Positions 1-5,245 of a DNA stretch of 8,580 bases are shown one piece after another. A program made the position numbers and the translations under genes. The stretch is from DATLCI01 sp035526435. Its GTDB lineage: Bacteria > Acidobacteriota > Terriglobia > Terriglobales > Acidobacteriaceae. A model generated the notes under the pieces. It was given only the letters and a program-made list of their open reading frames with translations, did not search any database and had not been told where the DNA came from. The DNA lies in NCBI GenBank assembly GCA_035526435.1, contig DATLCI010000124.1, forward strand, positions 1 to 8,580, read 5' to 3'. How positions within the stretch are numbered: position 1 is the stretch's first letter; each line of letters begins with the position of its first letter.

Positions 1-1
1 G

Positions 2-760
2 TCGCCGAATCTCCTGCGCGACGCCGCCTGGCTCGCTGGCTTCAACAGCCGCATGCTGCGCATGTACGCCCAGGTCAACGTCAGTCTCATCGACGTTCGT
101 TCGGCCGCCGCCTATGCCGAGGGCCATATTCCTTTCGCCGTGAATATTCCCGCCGACGGCATGAAGGCCGGGCTCAGTGATCCGGCCAAGCTAGCCTCCC
201 TCCTCGGCCCCGCCGGGATCGACCAGAATCTTGAAGCCGTCATCATTTCCGGCGCCGGCGTCACTAAGGAAGCCGCGCTTGCCTACCTCCTGCTGGAGCG
301 TGCCGGCCAGAACAAGATATCGATCCTCACCGATTCTCTTGAGGCGGCCGCCAAGCGGGGCCTCGCCCCCACCAAAGACGCCACCGTCGTCGCTCCCAAG
401 AAAGCTCCAAACGACGTCGCTATTCCGCCCACTACTTACGCACCTACCCCCCGCACCGGCCTCATCATCGCCGACGCGAAGTCAACCAAAGGTGTCTACC
501 CGAAGGTCTTCATCGCCTCGGGCGCCACGCCGCCCAGCACGAAACCGGAGGGTACGGTGGTCCATGTTCTTTACACCGACCTGCTCAACGCTGACGGCTC
601 ACCTAAAGCCGCCAAGGACATTTTGAACGTCCTCAACAAAGCGGGAGTTCCCCGCTACGCGGAGCTCGTCACCTTCTCCGACGATCCCGCCGAAGCGGCG
701 GCAAATTACTACATTCTGAAATTAATGGGCTTCCCGGATGTGAAGGTGTTGGTGCAATAG
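2..760 (+). CDS. Tandem rhodanese-like (sulfurtransferase-fold) protein, 5' partial, probably non-catalytic
   Basis: The frame is open to the left edge of the window, so the true start lies outside. An ATG at 53 exists, but residues before it (RDAAWLAGF, resembling the WLA helix that opens rhodanese domains) belong to the fold, so 53 is probably not the start. Numbering from that ATG, domain 1 spans about residues 1-103 (SLIDVRSAAAYAEGHIPFAV, a classic rhodanese entry). Domain 2 spans about 136-235 (VHVLYTDLLNADGS then a long helix and ELVTF), matching the C-terminal half of thiosulfate/3-mercaptopyruvate sulfurtransferases. Those enzymes carry the catalytic Cys in a loop such as CGSGVTA. Here the equivalent loops read SGAGVTKEA (near S66) and SDDPAEAA (near S209), and no cysteine occurs in the visible protein. 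The protein also stops at VKVLVQ, before the usual YDGSWxEW end. The fold call is confident. Lack of activity is inferred. A scaffold or sulfide-related accessory role is possible but unproven. Confidence 0.8.
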   Translation, partial: SPNLLRDAAWLAGFNSRMLRMYAQVNVSLIDVRSAAAYAEGHIPFAVNIPADGMKAGLSDPAKLASLLGPAGIDQNLEAVIISGAGVTKEAALAYLLLERAGQNKISILTDSLEAAAKRGLAPTKDATVVAPKKAPNDVAIPPTTYAPTPRTGLIIADAKSTKGVYPKVFIASGATPPSTKPEGTVVHVLYTDLLNADGSPKAAKDILNVLNKAGVPRYAELVTFSDDPAEAAANYYILKLMGFPDVKVLVQ

Positions 761-780
761 GACAGCGATGCGCATCTCCA

Positions 781-808
781 GTAGCTTCCCCGGTCACGGG
801 GCTGCTTA
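781..808. terminator. Possible bidirectional hairpin between convergent genes
   Basis: CCCCG (788-792) pairs with CGGGG (797-801) across a GTCA loop, and AGC/GCT (783-785 with 803-805) can extend the stem beyond a two-base mismatch. It sits in the 45-nt gap between two convergent stop codons (760 and 806), where a shared terminator would be expected. There is no real T-tract on either side, so the call is tentative. Confidence 0.35.
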
Positions 809-1306
809 CTTCACTTTCTCCCACACGATCTTCCAACGAACGACGCCGGGGATCTCTTTCTCTAAATCGCTCAGCACAAGTCGTTCCCCGTCGAAGCTGT
901 AAGGCCTTACTTGGCGCGTGCCGCCATAGCCCGGAATGGTTGACACTTCCGGAAGGTGAACCAATTGATGCTGCTTCACATCTACCTCGTAACGTCCGCA
1001 GTACGCATTACTGGCTTCGGCTTTGGCGACTTTTTCTTCGGCAGTCGGCTTCTTTGGGTCCACCCACTTTACTCGGTCCGGATTCAAGAGGGTGGCGCAC
1101 ATGTAACCATCGTGCGTGTACATGAGGAATCCCTTTCCGTTCGGCCCGTACTGAGGATAAGGCCGGGTAGACCCATCGGTCATTGTCTGCTCCGAGGACA
1201 CCAGCTTCCACGTGCCTACGATCCGTTTCCTGATATTGGGTCCGCGCTGTGCGAGGGCACTCCCGCATAACGCGAATATGGCTAGCAGAACAAACACATT
1301 CTTCAT
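806..1306 (-). CDS. Exported lipocalin-like domain protein
   Basis: This 166-aa protein starts with a signal peptide (MKNVFVLLAIFALCGSALA, cleavage predicted after A19, before QRGPN). The mature part is a single lipocalin-like domain of the kind found in many small acidobacterial and proteobacterial proteins: GTWKLVSSE near residues 31-39, then GFLMYTHDGYMCA near 59-71, then RYEVD and a C-terminal RWKIVWEKV strand. The frame runs upstream to 1402, but the ATG at 1306 is preferred. It gives a clean signal peptide and has a GGAG ribosome-binding site seven bases ahead, whereas the extension overlaps truB. It lies 22 nt after the truB stop on the same strand, so it may be read through from truB, though no functional link is evident. 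It probably acts in the periplasm. The ligand is unknown, and members of this family are generally uncharacterised. Confidence 0.8.
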   Translation of the reverse strand: MKNVFVLLAIFALCGSALAQRGPNIRKRIVGTWKLVSSEQTMTDGSTRPYPQYGPNGKGFLMYTHDGYMCATLLNPDRVKWVDPKKPTAEEKVAKAEASNAYCGRYEVDVKQHQLVHLPEVSTIPGYGGTRQVRPYSFDGERLVLSDLEKEIPGVVRWKIVWEKVK

Positions 1307-1328
1307 TGGATATCTCCGTTCCTTTACC

Positions 1329-2207
1329 CTACTCCACCAGCACGATCTTCGGCTGAAACAATGTCCCCGCCACGCGTTTCGCGATGCAGGCCAGTTCCCC
1401 ATTCCCCCGCAGGACTTTGATCAACTCCGCTCCCGACAATTCCATCAAGTTCACCGCGTTTCCATGTCGAACTTTCACTAGTTGTTCATCGTTGGCAACC
1501 ACCATTGGCAGCTGGGGCAAAACTTGGCGGGCGGGTAGTAGCACTTGGAAGATATCGCCGCCCGCGACTAACTCCTCCAGCCTCTCTAAACTTACAGACT
1601 TCGCCACCTCGAACTCAGCGTGAGTCGTCCGCCGGAGGCTGGCCAGATGTGCGCCACAACCCAGCTTCTGTCCTAGGTCATGTGCCAGCGACCGGACGTA
1701 CGTTCCAGAACTCACTCGCGCCCGGAACGAACTAACGCCATCCACCGGTGCCGACACCTCGAACTCATGCACCGTGACTTCGACCGGCTCCAGTTCGACC
1801 TCTTCCTTCTTGCGGGCCAGCCTGTATGCCGGGACTCCCTTGATCTTTTTCGCGGAGAACGGCGGCGGCATCTGCCGGATCGCCCCGCGATAACCTTCAA
1901 CCATTACTTGAAGTTCTGCATCAGTGAAGCTAGCTGCCTTTCCCTCCGAAGTCGCCTCGCCCTCCGCGTCGTACGTGTCGGTGGCAAAACCAAACCGTAT
2001 GGTGCCCTCATAGGTCTTTTCGGCGTCGAGATAAAACTGCGCCAGCCGCGTCCACTTCCCCAGTACCAGGGGCAGAACGCCGGTGGCCATCGGATCCAGC
2101 GTTCCCAGATGTCCAATGGACCGCTCTCCCACAATCCGACGCACCCGCGCCACAACGTCGTGCGAGGTCCAGCCCGCGGGCTTGTCGATCACCAGCAGTC
2201 CATTCAT
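1329..2207 (-). CDS. truB: tRNA pseudouridine(55) synthase TruB
   Basis: This enzyme isomerises U55 to pseudouridine in the T-loop of tRNAs in the cytoplasm. The protein is 292 aa from the ATG at 2207, close to the usual length of about 300. It opens with NGLLVIDKPAGWTSHDVV. The catalytic-Asp motif is GHLGTLDPMATGVLPL, with D38 the nucleophile (E. coli D48), followed by KTYEG with the conserved tyrosine Y66. The C-terminal 70 residues (VRHGNAVNL, then VLRGNGELACIAKR) look like the short C-terminal PUA-type extension of bacterial TruB. An in-frame TTG at 2225 would add six residues, but the conserved N-terminus begins at the ATG. The GGAG at the TTG, twelve bases upstream of the ATG, is a rather distant ribosome-binding site for it. 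The usual rbfA/infB neighbours are absent; it is followed by a lipocalin-like gene and faces a divergent rhomboid gene. Confidence 0.96.
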   Translation of the reverse strand: MNGLLVIDKPAGWTSHDVVARVRRIVGERSIGHLGTLDPMATGVLPLVLGKWTRLAQFYLDAEKTYEGTIRFGFATDTYDAEGEATSEGKAASFTDAELQVMVEGYRGAIRQMPPPFSAKKIKGVPAYRLARKKEEVELEPVEVTVHEFEVSAPVDGVSSFRARVSSGTYVRSLAHDLGQKLGCGAHLASLRRTTHAEFEVAKSVSLERLEELVAGGDIFQVLLPARQVLPQLPMVVANDEQLVKVRHGNAVNLMELSGAELIKVLRGNGELACIAKRVAGTLFQPKIVLVE

Positions 2208-2259
2208 CTTTGCTTTGAACTCCAATGGCAGTCACGCAATCCCGATCAGCGCCTAATCT

Positions 2260-2288
2260 GTTATCTTCGTTTATTCCGTAACGGTCAA
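2260..2288 (-). promoter_or_regulatory. Candidate sigma70 promoter for truB
   Basis: On the minus strand, TTGACC (2288-2283) is followed after exactly 17 nt by GATAAC (2265-2260). Transcription would start near 2253, giving a leader of about 46 nt before the truB ATG. It lies in the 96-nt divergent gap shared with the rhomboid gene. The -10 matches consensus at only four of six positions, so this is a prediction. Confidence 0.4.
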
Positions 2289-2303
2289 CCACAACGCCGC
2301 CCG

Positions 2304-3002
2304 ATGATCCCTCTTCGCGATGATGCTCCTCGCACCACCACGCCGTTCATCACCTATTTCCTCGTCGCCCTCAACTGCCTGATCTTCCTCTTTGAAGTCT
2401 CACTTACATCCGGCTCGCGCGCGGAATTCGTCTATCAATTCGGTGTGGTGCCGGAATCCGTGGTCGATGCCATCTCCGGAACCCCTGGTGCCAGCGTCGC
2501 CGGGGCGGGGGTTTCCATCCTCAGCTCCATGTTCCTGCATGCCTCATGGCTTCATCTCATCGCCAACATGTGGGCGCTCTGGATCTTTGGCGACAACATT
2601 GAAGACCACATCGGACACTTTCGCTACCTGGCGCTCTATCTCGCCAGCGGCATCTCCGCCTCCGTGATGCACGTTGCGTTTAATCAGGGCTCGCAGGTGC
2701 CTACGGTCGGAGCCAGCGGCGCCATTGCGGGGGTGATGGGCGCCTATTTCTTGCTCTTCCCTTCGGCGCGCGTTCTCACCATCATGCCGATCGTCTTTGT
2801 CTTTGTGTGGTTGCCGGCCTGGATCGTGCTCGGCTATTGGTTTGTAGCGCAGTTTCTAAGCGGAGCCGCAACCGCCATCGCCCGTACCTCGAATACTGGC
2901 GGGGGCGTCGCCTTTTGGGCGCATGTCGGCGGATTCCTCGCCGGCGTGACATTGATCAAACTCTTCCCTGCCGTCCACCCGCGCTACAAGTTCCAATCAT
3001 AA
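2304..3002 (+). CDS. Rhomboid-family intramembrane serine protease
   Basis: This 232-aa polytopic membrane protein would cleave transmembrane substrates within the bilayer; the substrate is unknown. The catalytic dyad is intact: the serine in VGASGAIAGVMG (S138) and the histidine in WAHVGGFLAG (H207). The oxyanion-side HxxxN motif is present in WLHLIANMW (H84, N88). Hydrophobic segments are seen at about residues 14-34, 70-97, 106-125, 134-153, 158-184 and 202-221, fitting the six-helix rhomboid core. Insertions around residues 36-66 (between the first two helices) and 186-199 (a soluble loop before the last helix) are typical of bacterial rhomboids. The frame is open far upstream to 1680, but that part is antisense to truB. 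The ATG at 2304 gives the family N-terminus (MIPLRDDAPRTTTPFITYFL). No strong Shine-Dalgarno is visible before it. Confidence 0.93.
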   Translation: MIPLRDDAPRTTTPFITYFLVALNCLIFLFEVSLTSGSRAEFVYQFGVVPESVVDAISGTPGASVAGAGVSILSSMFLHASWLHLIANMWALWIFGDNIEDHIGHFRYLALYLASGISASVMHVAFNQGSQVPTVGASGAIAGVMGAYFLLFPSARVLTIMPIVFVFVWLPAWIVLGYWFVAQFLSGAATAIARTSNTGGGVAFWAHVGGFLAGVTLIKLFPAVHPRYKFQS

Positions 3003-3093
3003 CTTTGAATAATTTCCGCCTGGGCGATTGCCGGCCTTCGATTTAAACACTGGTCAATGTGCTGCTGCCACTTGCCGGCAAAGCGTCTGGGGA

Positions 3094-3171
3094 CCTTCGT
3101 TTGCGTTCCTTTGCGCCCTTGCGGTGAAAGGCTTTGCTTCCTTCGTGTCCCTTGTGTCCTTCGTGGTTCAA
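3094..3171 (-). repeat. Dispersed intergenic repeat of the NHEGHKGHEG type
   Basis: The stretch between the rhomboid and folE stop codons has a near 9-nt periodicity (CTTCGTGTC, CTTGTGTC, CTTCGTGG), followed by TTTGCG/CCTTTGCGCCC units. Read on the minus strand it gives NHEGHKGHEG, then FHRKGAKERK. From memory, this low-complexity repeat recurs between genes in Acidobacteriota, Planctomycetota, deltaproteobacteria and Chlorobi, and is often mis-annotated as a short protein. The rest of the 215-nt gap (3003-3217) shows no gene and no convincing terminator. Confidence 0.65.
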
Positions 3172-3217
3172 TCTGACTTTCCTCGGAGGGACTCCCGTGC
3201 GCTCTGTGGTTTGCCCT

Positions 3218-3832
3218 TCAAAACCCGTTCGCACTCCGCTGCCTGATCAGCGACAAGAACTCTTCCCGCGTCTCATGCTCATTCCTGAACGCGCCCAGCA
3301 TGCAGGAGGTCACCGTAGCTGAATGTTGCTTCTCCACGCCGCGCATCATCATGCAAAGATGCCGGGCTTCTACCACCACGCCGACGCCCACCGGGTCGAT
3401 AGCCTCTTCAATCGTCTTCGCTACCTGTGTCGTTAACCGCTCCTGCACCTGCAATCTCCGCGCGAACACATCCACCAGCCGCGGGATCTTGCTCAGCCCA
3501 ATCACCTTGCCTTTGGGAATGTATGCGACGTGAACTTTCCCGAAGAATGGCAACAAGTGGTGTTCGCAAAGGCTGAACATCTCAATGTCTTTCACGATGA
3601 CCATCTCGTCATAACAGACGTCGAATAGCGCACCCCGCAGGATCTTCAGCGGATCTTCCTGATGTCCGCGCGTGAGAAACTGCATGGCTTTTTCCATTCG
3701 TTCCGGCGTCTGCTTCAAGCCGTCCCGCTCGGGGTCCTCTCCCAGGCGCACCAACATTTCGCGGTAAAGCTCCTGCGCGCTTACCTGCGCCAGACTTCCA
3801 GACGGATCATCTATTGCTGATTTCTTGCTCAT
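3218..3832 (-). CDS. folE: GTP cyclohydrolase I
   Basis: FolE converts GTP to 7,8-dihydroneopterin triphosphate, the first step of folate, biopterin and (through QueD) queuosine synthesis. The protein is 204 aa, normal for a bacterial homodecameric type IA enzyme. The zinc and catalytic residues are intact: C89, H91 and H92 in SLCEHHLLPFFGK, and H158 and C160 in EARHLCMMMRGV. The helical N-terminus includes the REMLVRLGEDPERDGLKQTPERM region, and the substrate-site segment QHSATVTSCMLGAF is present. The start codon overlaps the stop of the preceding PTPS gene in an ATGA, implying translational coupling as the third gene of a pterin operon. That it sits with two PTPS-like genes, and with no other folate gene in the window, suggests its product feeds a biopterin-type or other reduced pterin here. 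It may still serve folate synthesis as well. Confidence 0.97.
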   Translation of the reverse strand: MSKKSAIDDPSGSLAQVSAQELYREMLVRLGEDPERDGLKQTPERMEKAMQFLTRGHQEDPLKILRGALFDVCYDEMVIVKDIEMFSLCEHHLLPFFGKVHVAYIPKGKVIGLSKIPRLVDVFARRLQVQERLTTQVAKTIEEAIDPVGVGVVVEARHLCMMMRGVEKQHSATVTSCMLGAFRNEHETREEFLSLIRQRSANGF

Positions 3833-4263
3833 GCCATCTCTTTCCGCGCATTCTGGCTCCGGGCCAGCATGGCGAATGAATTCTTGCGGGTCTCCTGTAT
3901 CTTCACCCGCTCTAGCTTCGCCAACGTAAAGCCTTTGCGGACCATCTCTTCAATCTCCATGCAAAGGTTCTCCGTCGTCGGTACGGTCTCGCGGAACGCA
4001 TCCAGCTCGTTCAGGTTCGCGTGGTCGAAGACGCTCAGCACCTCGCGTTTCATGAACTCATCAATGTCCGCCAGATTGCAGACCATCCCCGTGGCCGGAT
4101 CCACTTGCCCGCTCAGCGTGATGTACAGCCCATAATTGTGACCATGGCCATACGGGTTGTTGCACTTGCCGTATAGCTCCTGGTTCTCGGCTTTGGAAAG
4201 CGACTCCGCATGCAGCCGGTGCGACGCCGGAAACTCATACCGCCTGGTCAGATACGCTTTCAT
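3829..4263 (-). CDS. 6-pyruvoyl-tetrahydropterin synthase-family protein, paralog 1
   Basis: This family uses zinc to convert 7,8-dihydroneopterin triphosphate to 6-pyruvoyl-tetrahydropterin (biopterin route) or, as QueD, to carboxy-tetrahydropterin. In this 144-aa protein the zinc histidines are H15 (FPASHRLHAE), H40 and H42 (YGHGHNYG). The catalytic set is C34 (GKCNNPYGHGH), D80-H81 (FDHANLN) and E124 (IQETRKN). The CNNPxGHGH spacing matches animal-type PTPS-II more than the shorter CxxxHGH loop of classical QueD, and the Cys excludes the Glu-type PTPS-III. The C-terminus (NSFAMLARSQNARKEMA) is longer and unlike paralog 2. It has 4-nt overlaps at both ends, with the upstream paralog and with folE. 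GGGGA lies four bases before its ATG. The active site looks complete; whether the product is biopterin-type or queuosine-type is undecided. Confidence 0.9.
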   Translation of the reverse strand: MKAYLTRRYEFPASHRLHAESLSKAENQELYGKCNNPYGHGHNYGLYITLSGQVDPATGMVCNLADIDEFMKREVLSVFDHANLNELDAFRETVPTTENLCMEIEEMVRKGFTLAKLERVKIQETRKNSFAMLARSQNARKEMA

Positions 4264-4670
4264 GCTTCCCCGTAGAAATCCGCGTATAGGTCTTCTGATT
4301 CATACACGCGCACCCGATGCAGTTTTGCCATCCTCAGGCGCGGCTGCAGCCGGTTCCAGATCACGATGGCCAGGTTCTCGGTGGTAGGTATCAGCTCTCT
4401 GAATTCCGGCACCTCCTTATTCAGGTGCCGATGATCCATCGCATCCGTCACCTCGCGCTCAATGACCTCTTTCAAGTCTTTCAGGTCCACCACGAAGCCG
4501 GTCTTGTCATCCACTTCGCCTTTGACCGTGACTTCCAGCGAGTAGTTGTGACCATGCCCGTTAAGATTGCAGCACTTCCCGAAGACGCGCTGGTTCTCTT
4601 CCGGCGAAAATGTCGGATTATGGTAGTAGTGCGATGCGGAAAAATCGGCCCTGCGAGTCAGATAGATCAT
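4260..4670 (-). CDS. 6-pyruvoyl-tetrahydropterin synthase-family protein, paralog 2
   Basis: This first gene of the pterin operon encodes 136 aa. Zinc ligands are H14 (FSASHYYHN), H39 and H41 (LNGHGHNYS). The catalytic residues are C33 (GKCCNLNGHGH, with an extra adjacent C34), D79-H80 (MDHRHLN) and E124 (VYESED). The IPTTENLAIVIWNRLQ helix and VRVYESED strand closely resemble eukaryotic PTPS. It is clearly diverged from paralog 1 across most of its length while keeping the same motifs, so this is an old duplication or independent acquisition, not a recent copy. Its stop overlaps the next ATG by 4 nt. No clear Shine-Dalgarno precedes its own ATG. It may make the same product, form a mixed hexamer with paralog 1, or have a separate substrate; the sequence does not decide. 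Confidence 0.9.
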   Translation of the reverse strand: MIYLTRRADFSASHYYHNPTFSPEENQRVFGKCCNLNGHGHNYSLEVTVKGEVDDKTGFVVDLKDLKEVIEREVTDAMDHRHLNKEVPEFRELIPTTENLAIVIWNRLQPRLRMAKLHRVRVYESEDLYADFYGEA

Positions 4671-4737
4671 GGCAATCGCTACGTTGCGCCCATTGGATGT
4701 AAAGCCGCTGCGCTCGGTTACAGAAATCTAGACTAGT

Positions 4738-4743
4738 ATTATA
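4738..4743 (-). promoter_or_regulatory. Candidate -10 element (TATAAT) for the pterin operon
   Basis: A perfect TATAAT reads on the minus strand, placing a start near 4731 and a leader of about 60 nt before paralog 2. The best -35 is a weak TTGAGG (4768-4763) with a long 19-nt spacer, lying inside the start of the divergent thioredoxin gene. The same AT-rich patch sits just ahead of that gene's ribosome-binding site, so the two transcription units share a very compact control region. Confidence 0.35.
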
Positions 4744-4750
4744 GGGAGAG

Positions 4751-5245
4751 ATGTCCCGAAAACCTCAAATCTGCCTTTTAGCGGCCTTCGTCCTATTGTT
4801 TGTAAGTGGCTGCGACCGCGGCTCCCAGCCCGATATGGTCGGTCGCCCCGCGCCGCAGTTCACCGTCCAGGACGCCGATCGCACCGTCTCCCTCCATGAC
4901 CATCGGGGAAAGATCGTCGTCTTGAATTTCTGGGCTACCTGGTGTCCGCCCTGCGTGGAAGAGATGCCTTCGCTGGTCGCGATGCAGGCCAAGATGAGGG
5001 ACAAGGTTACTGTTCTCGCCGTCAGTACTGATCAGGACAAGTCCGCGTACGACCGCTTTCTCATTGACCACAAAGTCGCTCTGCTGACTGTCCGCGATCC
5101 CGAGTTCAAAAGCAGCCGTCTCTATGGCAGCTTCCGCTACCCGGAAACTTACGTGATTGATGGCAATGGGACCTTGAAACGTAAGTTTATTGGCCCGGTT
5201 GAATGGACCAAGCCCGAGATCATTGACTACTTGAACAAACTCTAA
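4751..5245 (+). CDS. TlpA/ResA-like thioredoxin-fold lipoprotein
   Basis: The 164-aa protein has a lipoprotein signal (hydrophobic residues 8-19, lipobox VSGC with C21 as the lipidated cysteine), so it should be membrane-anchored facing the periplasm. The thioredoxin active site is WCPPC (C65, C68) in VVLNFWATWCPPCVEEMP, and P131 (RYPETYVID) is the expected cis-proline facing it. The order, with VGRPAPQFTVQDADRTVSL leading in, is that of TlpA/ResA proteins, which reduce disulfides, for example in cytochrome c maturation or copper delivery to oxidases. An AGGGAGAG ribosome-binding site lies directly before the ATG. It is transcribed away from the pterin operon and runs tail-to-tail into copA. 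A role linked to copper is possible from the neighbour but is not shown; no cytochrome genes are present. Confidence 0.9.
   Translation: MSRKPQICLLAAFVLLFVSGCDRGSQPDMVGRPAPQFTVQDADRTVSLHDHRGKIVVLNFWATWCPPCVEEMPSLVAMQAKMRDKVTVLAVSTDQDKSAYDRFLIDHKVALLTVRDPEFKSSRLYGSFRYPETYVIDGNGTLKRKFIGPVEWTKPEIIDYLNKL

Noticed and set aside
1680..2303. N-terminal extension of the rhomboid frame (208 codons)
   Set aside because: It is antisense to truB, with Arg/Pro/His-rich composition and no domain. The rhomboid family N-terminus starts at the ATG at 2304.
3071..3082. TTGCCGGCAA palindrome as a terminator after the rhomboid gene
   Set aside because: The two arms have no loop, there is no T-tract, and it does not extend; too weak to call.
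3043..3234. Minus-strand 63-codon open frame containing NHEGHKGHEG
   Set aside because: It is the translated form of a dispersed low-complexity repeat, with no ribosome-binding site and overlapping the end of folE.
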